DNA of 64,000 nucleotides from Anastatus disparis. Lineage: Eukaryota; Arthropoda; Insecta; Hymenoptera; Eupelmidae. The notes under the pieces are model-generated. The model was not told where the DNA came from. It saw nothing but the letters and a program-made list of their open reading frames with translations, and made no database searches. The DNA lies in assembly GCA_017163975.1 (NCBI GenBank), contig JAFFSR010000242.1, positions 7,155,001-7,219,000 of the forward strand, read 5' to 3'. This document shows positions 34,501 through 47,300 of the stretch, in pieces (positions within the stretch are counted from its first letter, which is position 1; each line of letters begins with the position of its first letter). Position numbers and translations under genes: made by a program.

Positions 34501-36913
34501 GCCGGCGAGCATAGCTATAGATATACAAGCCACCGAGCAACGCCATCCCCGACAAAGGAGAGCTTCAACTTAGAGACTTCTAGGAAAATAAGATAAGTAT
34601 TTTTGTACAATATACGAGGTAACAACATAATATTTTCTCAACTTCAAAATAATTTGAAAATTAATATCAAATCAAAATTTCATTTATTCAAATCTGAGAT
34701 TCATAAATTAGTTTATTTCAAAACTTTTATTGTAGAAAACGTTTCTTTTAATTTATTTTTTGTTTATTAAAGTTTAAGACAACTTAACGTAAAACTTAAA
34801 ATTTAATTTAAAAATTTTATTTTTCATTTGAAGTTTCATTTTGAAAAACTTTACATTTGAGCGAGAATTTTATTTATCAGGTTGGTTAGAAGAAATTTAG
34901 TTTCTAAGAAATATCAACGCACAAATAAAAATTAAAATTGAAATTTATATTTTAATATTCCATTTAGCATTTTCAAAGAAAAATTCATCTCAGTCTAAAA
35001 TATAACTTTCAGAAAGTTACATTGTTCAAACCAAAGTTTAGCATTAAAATAAAAGGTTCATTTTTAGAAAATCTTACACAATTTCAAAGTCTATTAAAAT
35101 TAAATAGCAAATTAAAATTTTGTTTGTTGAATAAATATCATACATTTAAAATTTTTTACTTTTGAAAATTACACTTAAAATTTTTACTTTTGAAAATTGC
35201 ATTTAAGTTAGAAATTTCTTTTTCAAAAATTTGTTCTTTTCATAAACTTAAGATTTAGCATCATAAAATTTAGTTCATAAAATTCTTTTTTTTGAAAGGT
35301 TAACAACAAAATAGAATATAGAATTTTATTTTACAAAGCACAAAAGGTTCTTTGTCTTACAAGCGAACATTTCTCAGATTGAGATCACGTGCTCTCAATG
35401 AAATAGAAAGTTGTCCTTTACGATTTGTCAATTCATTTTTATTCAAACAAGGGTAAATTCAAAATAAGATTAGTTAGGAAATTTCACGATTAGATAAAAT
35501 TCAAAGGAAAAGAATCACGTTCTTTTCTTTCTAAAACATCCAACAAATTTAGTTAAAAAATTCGTTGGAAAAAGATTACGCGTCTTTTCATGGTGCCTCC
35601 TGTGAGGTCAGAAATCACGATCCCCTGGTTTACGAAAAAATCATAACCGCTAAAGCGTTCGACGAACAAAGCGAATTCTCAGAAAGTCAAAACAGGCGCC
35701 GGCCGGCGAGCATAGCTATAGATATACAAGCCACCGAGCAACGCCATCCCCGACAAAGGAGAGCTTCAACTTAGAGACTTCTAGGAAAATAAGATAAGTA
35801 TTTTTGTACAATATACGAGGTAACAACATAATATTTTCTCAACTTCAAAATAATTTGAAAATTAATATCAAATCAAAATTTCATTTATTCAAATCTGAGA
35901 TTCATAAATTAGTTTATTTCAAAACTTTTATTGTAGAAAACGTTTCTTTTAATTTATTTTTTGTTTATTAAAGTTTAAGACAACTTAACGTAAAACTTAA
36001 AATTTAATTTAAAAATTTTATTTTTCATTTGAAGTTTCATTTTGAAAAACTTTACATTTAAGCGAGAATTTTATTTATCAGTTTGGTTAGAAGAAATTTA
36101 GTTTCTAAGAAATATCAACGCACAAATAAAAATTAAAATTGAAATTTATATTTTAATATTCCATTTAGCATTTTCAAAGAAAAATTCATCTCAGTCTAAA
36201 ATATAACTTTCAGAAAGTTACATTGTTCAAACCAAAGTTTAGCATTAAAATAAAAGGTTCATTTTAGAAAATCTTACACAATTTCAAAGTCTATTAAAAT
36301 TAAATAGCAAATTAAAATTTTGTTTGTTGAATAAATATCATACATTTAAAATTTTTTACTTTTGAAAATTACACTTGAAATTTTTACTTTTGAAAATTGC
36401 ATTTAAGTTAGAAATTTCTTTTCAAAAATTTGTTCTTTTCATAAACTTAAGATTTAGCATCATAAAATTTAGTTCATAAAATTCTTTTTTTTGAAAGGTT
36501 AACAACAAAATAGAATATAGAATTTTATTTTACAAAGCACAAAAGGTTCTTTGTCTTACAAGCGAACATTTCTCAGATTGAGATCACGTGCTCTCAATGA
36601 GATAGAAAGTTGTCCTTTACGATTTGTCAATTCATTTTTATTCAAACAAGGGTAAATTCAAAATAAGATTAGTTAGGAAATTTCACGATTAGATAAAATT
36701 CAAAGGAAAAGAATCACGTTCTTTTCTTTCTAAAACATTCAACAAATTTAGTTAAAAAATTCGTTGGAAAAAGATTACGCGTCTTTTCATGGTGCCTCCT
36801 GTGAGGTCAGAAATCACGATCCCCTGGTTTACGAAAAAATCATAACCGCTAAAGCGTTCGACGAACAAAGCGAATTCTCAGAAAGTCAAAACAGGCGCCG
36901 GCCGGCGAGCATA

Positions 36914-37202
36914 CACTGAAAAGAAAGTGGTGAACTACGAGTCCCACGAAGTACTTCTGCTTTACCAAACAGTAAGCATGCAAATCTTTTCTCTGGTGGT
37001 GAGTGTGATGCCCCACAGAAGAAGCTAACCGTTCTTTTTGCGGGGCTTCTCAGTTCCCACTCGCGTCTCTCCGATGTGAAGTGAAGCTCTTTTGCCACAG
37101 AGGCGCTACTGTTCTCTTGCAGCGAGACTCCGTGTATACGAACTTAAGAGAGCGTGGTTCGACTACCGGTAGTTCAGCTACATCACCATTTATTTTTCAG
37201 TG
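36914..37202. mobile_element. 289-bp MITE with TA target duplication
   Basis: It is inserted in the leader of array unit 8, whose other copies give the empty site GCATAGCT. Ends are CACTGAAAAG and TTTTTCAGTG with TGGTGA/TCACCA just inside, and TA flanks at 36912-36913 and 37203-37204. No transposase; the two ORFs overlapping it are not credible. TA duplication fits Tc1/mariner-type mobilisation. Its ends match 19512-19802, the core does not. Confidence 0.88.
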
Positions 37203-39087
37203 TAGCTATAGATATACAAGCCACCGAGCAACGCCATCCCCGACAAAGGAGAGCTTCAACTTAGAGACTTCTAGGAAAATAAGATAAGTATTTTTGTACA
37301 ATATACGAGGTAACAACATAATATTTTCTCAACTTCAAAATAATTTGAAAATTAATATCAAATCAAAATTTCATTTATTCAAATCTGAGATTCATAAATT
37401 AGTTTATTTCAAAACTTTTATTGTAGAAAACGTTTCTTTTAATTTATTTTTTGTTTATTAAAGTTTAAGACAACTTAACGTAAAACTTAAAATTTAATTT
37501 AAAAATTTTATTTTTCATTTGAAGTTTCATTTTGAAAAACTTTACATTTAAGCGAGAATTTTATTTATCAGGTTGGTTAGAAGAAATTTAGTTTCTAAGA
37601 AATATCAACGCACAAATAAAAATTAAAATTGAAATTTATATTTTAATATTCCATTTAGCATTTTCAAAGAAAAATTCATCTCAGTCTAAAATATAACTTT
37701 CAGAAAGTTACATTGTTCAAACCAAAGTTTAGCATTAAAATAAAAGGTTCATTTTTAGAAAATCTTACACAATTTCAAAGTCTATTAAAATTAAATAGCA
37801 AATTAAAATTTTGTTTGTTGAATAAATATCATACATTTAAAATTTTTTACTTTTGAAAATTACACTTAAAATTTTTACTTTTGAAAATTGCATTTAAGTT
37901 AGAAATTTCTTTTTCAAAAATTTGTTCTTTTCATAAACTTAAGATTCAGCATCATAAAATTTAGTTCATAAAATTCTTTTTTTTGAAAGGTTAACAACAA
38001 AATAGAATATAGAATTTTATTTTACAAAGCACAAAAGGTTCTTTGTCTTACAAGCGAACATTTCTCAGATTGAGATCACGTGCTCTCAATGAGATAGAAA
38101 GTTGTCCTTTACGATTTGTCAATTCATTTTTATTCAAACAAGGGTAAATTCAAAATAAGATTAGTTAGGAAATTTCACGATTAGATAAAATTCAAAGGAA
38201 AAGAATCACGTTCTTTTCTTTCTAAAACATCCAACAAATTTAGTTAAAAAATTCGTTGGAAAAAGATTACGCGTCTTTTCAACAAGGATTTGTCATTATA
38301 AAATTTTTTAAAATTATTCGTTTAGTATTTGACATCATTCCAGAAGACGCAGTATTGTGAGAAGTCTATTGCAGTATGTATTTCTAAAATTAAATAATAT
38401 TTTATATAAAATTTGTAAGCTCAATTTTTTTCTCTGAACTAATTTTTTGTTTGATGATTTTTATTGTGTTAAGTTGAGTATAATCTATAATTTTACAGTT
38501 TTTAAGACAGTTATTTCATAGTGACAGTGAAGTCTAGAAAATTTAGATAGATACGGTTGAAGTAATTTAAGATGGATTTTGCTCCAACAATTAATTTGAG
38601 CATTTAATTAATAAATCTTATGTATAGTGTATAACAGAATCATCAATATTATTGTATAGAATATAGTGTATGCTTATGTGCAGTGAAACAGTTCATATCT
38701 TTAAATATGAGTTTGATCGAACCTGGTGTGACACGGGAAAATTTGATATTCTGTGAAGACATAGCTATTTTTCATGAATTGACAAACTGGAAAGCACATG
38801 ATTAGTATAAATATCTATTAATATACTTATATATTTGTATAAAAAAGGAATGTTATGTATTTTGAGTGTAAGTGAAGTGATTCAGAAAGTCTACGGAGGT
38901 GGATTATTTCTTATAATGTGAAATTCTTAAAAAAAAGCTGATTTTTAACAACTTTAGGTATATCAAAAGAAGTGATGAAATGCTCGTTGGCAAAAAACCT
39001 TGGAGATTTCTTAGTTTTGTAACAAAACAAGACTGTTAAGCCCTTCGAACTCAAAATCCAGGACCCGAAGCTGATAGTGTCCTCTTG

Positions 39088-39738
39088 TAAGTTTGAAAGA
39101 ATTGAGTCATTTAGAGTGTTATACTACTCTTACATTTATTCATTAATTAGCTATGCTTCTAATAGATATAGACCTTATTTACAGTATCGAATGGCAGCTA
39201 TAGAGAGTGTAGCTAGGAAATTTCTTAGGTACGCAGCATTTAAACTTAATATGCCTATGAGTTTTGATAATCATAATTATTCGGATATTAGAAAGTTATT
39301 GGTGATTCCTAATATTGAGTCAAGCTTTGAAAGATGCGATTTATTATTTTCATTTCAGATTTTAACTGGTAAAATTAGATGTAATCAAATTTTGGAGCGT
39401 TTTTCTTTTATTGTTCCTAATCTGCAACTTTGAGGATTGAAGGAATTTTTCCTGATCCCTAATGTTGTTAGGAACTATTGTTTACACTCACCTTCTATAA
39501 GATTTGCGATGGTATGCAATAGGCACAGAGAATGGTTAAATTTGAATAATGATTCTTAGTATCAAGTTATGGAAAAATCAAGGCTTATTCTTTCATATAA
39601 TTAGTTTGTAAAAGTTGTAATTAACTATTGGTAAATTAATTTGAAAATTATTATTGTGCCACCTACGATTAAACTTTGTATTATTTCTTCTGTATTATGG
39701 GCTTATGCCCGATGATAAATAAATAAATAAATAAATTA
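39088..39738 (+). pseudogene. LINE reverse-transcriptase fragment, right part and 3' tail
   Basis: Continues the frame broken at 25956: KFERIESFRVLYYSYIYSLI, then SYASNRYRPY, then IESVARKFLRYAAFK, typical of the post-RT region of jockey/CR1-type LINEs (YY.SL...LEYA...W.P...IE.VQRKFLR). The frame stops at 39433. The 3' UTR ends in the stem-loop GGGCTTATGCCC followed by GATG and an (AAAT)n tail at 39714-39738, a common 3' end of insect LINEs. Confidence 0.85.
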
Positions 39739-40130
39739 TAAAGAAAATTATGAAATGAAATTTCTCTAATTGAAAATGTGTATTCTGTTACTTACCATGG
39801 ATCTAATGGACCAAAAATGTTTAATTTTTAACTAACTTTTCGACTTATTGAGAAGAACGTATCGATTGCGTCTGAATTTATCTCCAGAAGAATTTCCTTA
39901 TTAATCTGACGAATGACTTAATGTCGATACATTACAATTTCTTTTTCTCTATAACAAAAACTAACTATCTACATTCTTTACTTTCCTGAGTCCTAGAGAT
40001 ATAAATGTGTACTGATGCTTATTGACAGTATCATACCAACTAACGCTTTTGCGTGAGTCCTCTATTGTGAGCGTCATGAACTAATAAACTTCTAAACAAA
40101 CTTTCTACCTCATTAAACTTTAAAGGGTGG
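39739..40130. other. unique DNA between LINE tail and satellite
   Basis: No ORF, repeat or RNA gene recognised in this 390-bp gap. Confidence 0.5.
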
Positions 40131-43100
40131 AAGTGTTTGATTAAAAATTTATATAAATAACAATAATACTAACTTTAGAATCTTTTCTGAAATAGTTTAA
40201 AACCTCCTATCGTTGCGGTTTTATAATTTCAAATAATATTATAGTTTATTGAATCCCATAAAAAATTAGACAGTTTAATGTTTTCATTGATTCGTGATGA
40301 TATATTTTATTTTAATTTTAAATTGTTACATCAAATATTGATATGTGTTCTGAAAAGTTTAATTATCATTGGATAAGGGTTCGTCATGATGGTTAAAATA
40401 TTATATTATTCGTAATTTGATAATGATATATTTATATTTGAATGTGGTTTAAGAAATTGCTTATATCAGAATGAGTTCACGTGAATAGATACAGTTGAAA
40501 ATTTTGAATCATTATTAGACTGATTTTAAACTTACTTTTCGTACGATGTATAAATTTTTGAAATAATAACGATTTATTTATTTCAAACCAAAATAAAGGA
40601 GATCAATTATTGCTCTGTTTGTCTGGTATAATAGTTATAATATTTATATAATAAATTGAATGAAAAATTCAGATTCTAGCTCAATATAGAAACGGAGAAC
40701 TTTTTTTATTATTACTTTCCGGTTCCAATCGATGATTAAAATAAAACTTATTATAATTTAATAATCATATTTATAATTGTACATTTTAAAACTAACCTTT
40801 CTCACTAGGAGTTTATGTAAATTACAATAATTGATTGTTTCAAATCATTATTAGAGTAAATCCAAATTTGATTCTAGCACCGTTTTTAAAATTTGAAGAA
40901 TATTATTATATTTCCAATTTAAATATTGATGAAAAAGTTTATTATTTGCCTTGTTTTATTATAGGATCAGTTATATTCTATACATTTCAAATTCGAATTA
41001 ATTGAATTAATGCATCATCAATTTTATAATATTTTTGTCAAATTCTATTTGAATATTAAGTTTTCGATCGTATCAATGATTGAAATGCTAAACTAGAGTA
41101 AATGTGGATGATATGATTATAGGCATGTATACCTGAAGAAATAGCTTGTTTGATTTAAAGTTTATATAAATAACAATAATACTCACTTTAGAATCTTTTC
41201 TGGAATACTTTACATCATCCTTTCGTTGGGGTTTTATAATTTCGAATAATATAATAGTTTATTAAATCCGATTAGAAATAAAACGGTTTAATGTTTTCAT
41301 TAATTCCTGATGGTATAATATTTTAATTAAATTTTAATTTAAATACAAACAGTTACATAAAATTTTGATATGTGTTTTGAAATTTTTAATTATCATTAGA
41401 TAAGGGTTCGTCATGATGGTTAAAATATTATATTATTCGTAATTTGATAATGATATATTTATATTTGAATGTGGTTTAAGAAATTGCTTATATCAGAATG
41501 AGTTCACGTGAATAGATACAGTTGAAAATTTTGAATCATTATTAGACTGATTTTAAACTTACTTTTCGTACGATGTATAAATTTTTGAAATAATAACGAT
41601 TTATTTATTTCAAACCAAAATAAAGGAGATCAATTATTGCTCTGTTTGTATGGTATAATAGTTATAATATTTATATAATAAATTGAATGAAAAATTCAGA
41701 TTCTAGCTCAATATAGAAACGGAGAACTTTTTTATTATTACTTTCCGGTTCCAATCGATGATTAAAAAATAAAACTTATTATAATTTAATAATCATATTT
41801 ATAATTGTACATTTTAAAACTAACCTTTTTCACTAGGAGTTTATGTAAATTACAATAATTGATTGTTTCAAATCATTATTAGAGTAAATCCAAATTTGAT
41901 TCTAGCACCGTTTTTAAAATTTGAAGAATATTATTATATTTCCAATTTAAATATTGATGAAAAAGTTTATTATTTGCCTTGTTTTATTATAGGATCAGTT
42001 ATATTCTATACATTTCAAATTCGAATTAATTGAATTAATGCATCATCAATTTTATAATATTTTTGTCAAATTCTATTTGAATATTAAGTTTTCGATCGTA
42101 TCAATGATTGAAATGCTAAACTAGAGTAAATGTGGATGATATGATTATAGGCATGTATACCTGAAGAAATAGCTTGTTTGATTTAAAGTTTATATAAATA
42201 ACAATAATACTCACTTTAGAATCTTTTCTGGAATACTTTACATCATCCTTTCGTTGGGGTTTTATAATTTCGAATAATATAATAGTTTATTAAATCCGAT
42301 TAGAAATAAAACGGTTTAATGTTTTCATTAATTCCTGATGGTATAATATTTTAATTAAATTTTAATTTAAATACAAACAGTTACATAAAATTTTGATATG
42401 TGTTTTGAAATTTTTAATTATCATTAGATAAGGGTTCGTCATGATGGTTAAAATATTATATTATTCGTAATTTGATAATGATATATTTATATTTGAATGT
42501 GGTTTAAGAAATTGCTTATATCAGAATGAGTTCACGTGAATAGATACAGTTGAAAATTTTGAATCATTATTAGACTGATTTTAAACTTACTTTTCGTACG
42601 ATGTATAAATTTTTGAAATAATAACGATTTATTTATTTCAAACCAAAATAAAGGAGATCAATTATTGCTCTGTTTGTATGGTATAATAGTTATAATATTT
42701 ATATAATAAATTGAATGAAAAATTCAGATTCTAGCTCAATATAGAAACGGAGAACTTTTTTTATTATTACTTTCCGGTTCCAATCGATGATTAAAAAATA
42801 AAACTTATTATAATTTAATAATCATATTTATAATTGTACATTTTAAAACTAACCTTTTTCACTAGGAGTTTATGTAAATTACAATAATTGATTGTTTCAA
42901 ATCATTATTAGAGTAAATCCAAATTTGATTCTAGCACCGTTTTTAAAATTTGAAGAATATTATTATATTTCCAATTTAAATATTGATGAAAAAGTTTATT
43001 ATTTGCCTTGTTTTATTATAGGATCAGTTATATTCTATACATTTCAAATTCGAATTAATTGAATTAATGCATCATCAATTTTATAATATTTTTGTCAAAT

Positions 43101-43347
43101 TCTATTTGAATATTAAGTTTTCGATCGTATCAATGATTGAAATGCTAAACTAGAGTAAATGTAGATGATATGATTATAGGCATGTATACCTGAAGAAATA
43201 GCTTGTTTGATTTAAAGTTTATATAAATAACAATAATACTCACTTTAGAATCTTTTCTGGAATACTTTACATCATCCTTTCGTTGGGGTTTTATAATTTC
43301 GAATAATATAATAGTTTATTAAATCCGATTAGAAATAAAACGGTTTA

Positions 43348-44328
43348 AGGTAAAAGTACCAATAGTGAAATACGTCCTATAACTGGAATAGCTTTTATAA
43401 AAATTAGATTAAAAAAAATATTATGAAATATATACATTTATGAAAAAATATATATTTAATTTAAAGTACACTAATTTGTTTCTATGTGTAATTAATCGTT
43501 ATCAGTTGTCGTTTAATATTGAAAAAAATTGTAGAAATTAAATTCTCTGTAAACTCAGTAGCCAACTTTATTTTCTGTATAAAAATATGTTTGAAAGGTA
43601 CCTTCAGTTATTAACGTATGTAGTCCATTTAATGAAGTTTAATGAACTTAAATGTTTTTTAATTGCATATATATAGCATCTACTAAGCAATGTTTATTAA
43701 TTTTTTTAAGTTTATTACTCTGATATATTTTTATTTAAATATTCCTCTTTTCGTGCTTCCATTTTTCAAGCGTCCATATTGTGGAATAAGAAATTTAGCC
43801 GTTCCTCTTCACGGACTAAACTCTTTTTCACCGCATGTTCGAAAAGTGAAATACGCAGAGTGCTTAGACATTTATTGCTCGTTTTCTTTCAAACTAGTAT
43901 CTTAAATATAAAAATTATTTTATGTCAACAAGAAAATATCATTTGGTGCTTGTTTCCCGCATATATTATTAAGTGGTAAGTAAATAGTAATACAACAATT
44001 TATCATACAAGAAAATAACCTATAAACATAACCTACAATTTTTAGAATTCAAGAGTTTCAGTATGAGTGCAGCTAAAAAAAAGTCTAAAAAAAAGAAAAG
44101 AAGCTTAAACAAAGTGTACTAGAAAAAAAAATTAAGCAGCTTAAGAAGAAAAAAGTTGAAAAGTTATATACTGAAGATGCTATGTCCAAGGCTGTACACG
44201 CAGTCACAAAAAAAGGTTTTAGCTATCAAAAAGCTGCTGCAACATATCAAGTGCCACAAACTACATTGTTTAGAATGTGCAGCGATCCACAGAGAAAATG
44301 CAGAAAAGGACCTGCAACTGTACTTTCT
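43348..44328 (+). mobile_element. pogo-like element, deleted copy A
   Basis: It starts AGGTAAAAGTACC after TA at the satellite insertion site and matches the full-length copy up to CAACTGTACTTTCT, then jumps into satellite at TATTAGATAAGGG. The right end of the transposon and part of the following monomer are gone; a second satellite deletion follows at about 44368. The transposase start is present at 44064, but an A-run indel breaks the frame within 15 codons. Confidence 0.9.
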
Positions 44329-47300
44329 TATTAGATAAGGGTTCGTCATGATGGTTAAAATATTATTTGCTCTGTTTGTATGGTATAATAGTTATAATAT
44401 TTATATAATAAATTGAATGAAAAATTCAGATTCTAGCTCAATATAGAAACGGAGAACTTTTTTTATTATTACTTTCCGGTTCCAATCGATGATTAAAAAT
44501 AAAACTTATTATAATTTAATAATCATATTTATAATTGTACATTTTAAAACTAACCTTTTTCACTAGGAGTTTATGTAAATTACAATAATTGATTGTTTCA
44601 AATCATTATTAGAGTAAATCCAAATTTGATTCTAGAACCGTTTTTAAAATTTGAAGAATATTATTATATTTCCAATTTAAATATTGATGAAAAAGTTTAT
44701 TATTTGCCTTGTTTTATTATAGGATCAGTTATATTCTATACATTTCAAATTCGAATTAATTGAATTAATGCATCATCAATTTTATAATATTTTTGTCAAA
44801 TTCTATTTGAATATTAAGTTTTCGATCGTATCAATGATTGAAATGCTAAACTAGAGTAAATGTAGATGATATGATTATAGGCATGTATACCTGAAAAAAT
44901 AGCTTGTTTGATTTAAAGTTTATATAAATAACAATAATACTCACTTTAGAATCTTTTCTGTAATACTTTACATCATCCTTTCGTTGGGGTTTTATAATTT
45001 CGAATAATATAATAGTTTATTAAATCCGATTAGAAATAAAACGGTTTAATGTTTTCATTAATTCCTGATGGTATAATATTTTAATTAAATTTTAATTTAA
45101 ATACAAACAGTTACATAAAATTTTGATATGTGTTTTGAAATTTTGAATTATCATTAGATAAGGGTTCGTCATGATGGTTAAAATTTTATATTATTCGTAA
45201 TTTGATAATGATATATTTATATTTGAATGTGGTTTAAGAAATTGCTTATATCAGAATGAGTTCACGTGAATAGATACAGTTAAAAATTTTGAATCATTAT
45301 TAGACTGATTTTAAACTTACTTTTCGTACGATGTATAAATTTTTGAAATAATAACGATTTATTTATTTCAAACCAAAATAAAGGAGATCAATTATTGCTC
45401 TGTTTGTATGGTATAATAGTTATAATATTTATATAATAAATTGAATGAAAAATTCAGATTCTAGCTCAATATAGAAACGGAGAACTTTTTTTATTATTAC
45501 TTTCCGGTTCCAATCGATGATTAAAAAATAAAACTTATTATAATTTAATAATCATATTTATAATTGTACATTTTAAAACTAACCTTTCTCACTAGGAGTT
45601 TATGTAAATTACAATAATTGATTGTTTCAAATCATTATTAGAGTAAATCCAAATTTGATTCTAGCACCGTTTTTAAAATTTGAAGAATATTATTATATTT
45701 CCAATTTAAATATTGATGAAAAAGTTTATTATTTGCCTTGTTTTATTATAGGATCAGTTATATTCTATACATTTCAAATTCGAATTAATTGAATTAATGC
45801 ATCATCAATTTTATAATATTTTTGTCAAATTCTATTTGAATATTAAGTTTTCGATCGTATCAATGATTGAAATGCTAAACTAGAGTAAATGTAGATGATA
45901 TGATTATAGGCATGTATACCTGAAGAAATAGCTTGTTTGATTTAAAGTTTATATAAATAACAATAATACTCACTTTAGAATCTTTTCTGGAATACTTTAC
46001 ATCATCCTTTCGTTGGGGTTTTATAATTTCGAATAATATAATAGTTTATTAAATCCGATTAGAAATAAAACGGTTTAATGTTTTCATTAATTCCTGATGG
46101 TATAATATTTTAATTAAATTTTAATTTAAATACAAACAGTTACATAAAATTTTGATATGTGTTTTGAAATTTTTAATTATCATTAGATAAGGGTTCGTCA
46201 TGATGGTTAAAATATTATATTATTCGTAATTTGATAATGATATATTTATATTTGAATGTGGTTTAAGAAATTGCTTATATCAGAATGAGTTCACGTGAAT
46301 AGATACAGTTGAAAATTTTGAATCATTATTAGACTGATTTTAAACTTACTTTTCGTACGATGTATAAATTTTTGAAATAATAACGATTTATTTATTTCAA
46401 ACCAAAATAAAGGAGATCAATTATTGCTCTGTTTGTATGGTATAATAGTTATAATATTTATATAATAAATTGAATGAAAAATTCAGATTCTAGCTCAATA
46501 TAGAAACGGAGAACTTTTTTATTATTACTTTCCGGTTCCAATCGATGATTAAAAAATAAAACTTATTATAATTTAATAATCATATTTATAATTGTACATT
46601 TTAAAACTAACCTTTTTCACTAGGAGTTTATGTAAATTACAATAATTGATTGTTTCAAATCATTATTAGAGTAAATCCAAATTTGATTCTAGCACCGTTT
46701 TTAAAATTTGAAGAATATTATTATATTTCCAATTTAAATATTGATGAAAAAGTTTATTATTTGCCTTGTTTTATTATAGGATCAGTTATATTCTATACAT
46801 TTCAAATTCGAATTAATTGAATTAATGCATCATCAATTTTATAATATTTTTGTCAAATTCTATTTGAATATTAAGTTTTCGATCGTATCAATGATTGAAA
46901 TGCTAAACTAGAGTAAATGTAGATGATATGATTATAGGCTTGTATACCTGAAAAAATAGCTTGTTTGATTTAAAGTTTATATAAATAACAATAATACTCA
47001 CTTTAGAATCTTTTCTGGAATACTTTACATCATCCTTTCGTTGGGGTTTTATAATTTCGAATAATATAATAGTTTATTAAATCCGATTAGAAATAAAACG
47101 GTTTAATGTTTTCATTAATTCCTGATGGTATAATATTTTAATTAAATTTTAATTTAAATACAAACAGTTACATAAAATTTTGATATGTGTTTTGAAATTT
47201 TGAATTATCATTAGATAAGGGTTCGTCATGATGGTTAAAATTTTATATTATTCGTAATTTGATAATGATATATTTATATTTGAATGTGGTTTAAGAAATT

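Larger units (their letters stand above)
27529..38281 (+). mobile_element. LTR retrotransposon derivative with eightfold leader array
   Basis: It begins TGTTGCGTCG at 27529, ends CTTTTCA at 38281, and is flanked by ACAAG at 27524-27528 and 38282-38286. That duplication rejoins the two halves of the foldback arm exactly. Layout: one full LTR (27529-28413), then eight leader segments each followed by a 165-bp copy of the LTR's last part. There is no gag, pol or env, no second LTR start, and no polypurine tract. Intact target duplications mean the array arose inside an already inserted element, or was integrated as such. I infer deletion joining leader to U5, then unequal crossing-over. Confidence 0.85.
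28249..38281 (+). repeat. tandem array, 8 units of about 1,200 bp
   Basis: The unit is a 165-bp U5 tail (TGTCAATTC...CTTTTCA) plus a leader of about 1,036 bp. Leaders start at 28414, 29615, 30788, 31989, 33189, 34390, 35591 and 36792; the last is followed by a final U5 tail ending at 38281. Unit 2 is 28 bp shorter, having lost one of two adjacent copies of an ACTTTTGAAAATTACACTTA-type segment. Linked variants (TTTGAGCG+CAGGTTGG+AATGAAAT against TTTAAGCG+CAGTTTGG+AATGAGAT) give the order A-B-B-A-B-A-B-mixed. Units are otherwise nearly identical. Confidence 0.92.
25957..39087. mobile_element. palindromic (foldback) DNA transposon, interrupted
   Basis: The left arm (25957-about 27087) and right arm (about 27201-27528 continued at 38287-39087) are inverted copies of about 1.13 kb with only scattered differences, around a unique centre of about 113 bp. 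The ends are CAAGGGGACACTATCAG and CTGATAGTGTCCTCTTG. It is flanked by TAA at 25954-25956 and 39088-39090. Without its own insertion it would be about 2.37 kb. It has no transposase ORF. A 3-bp TWA duplication is typical of PIF/Harbinger elements, but the termini are not diagnostic and TA is an alternative reading. The inner arms are rich in GTAAATAATAG-like units. Confidence 0.85.

Noticed and set aside
28388..35774. Seven identical 69-codon ORFs as a tandem gene family
   Set aside because: They start at TTG, cross the LTR/PBS boundary, and are no more conserved than the non-coding parts of the same units.
28249..38281. CRISPR-like or bacterial repeat interpretation of the arrays
   Set aside because: Units are over 1 kb, lack spacers, and lie among eukaryotic transposons with introns, LTRs and LINE tails.
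43690..43979. 71- and 66-codon ORFs in the pogo 5' region (also 60103-60392)
   Set aside because: Overlapping frames, hydrophobic AT-driven translation, and broken by indels in copies B and C; they lie upstream of the transposase start in untranslated sequence.
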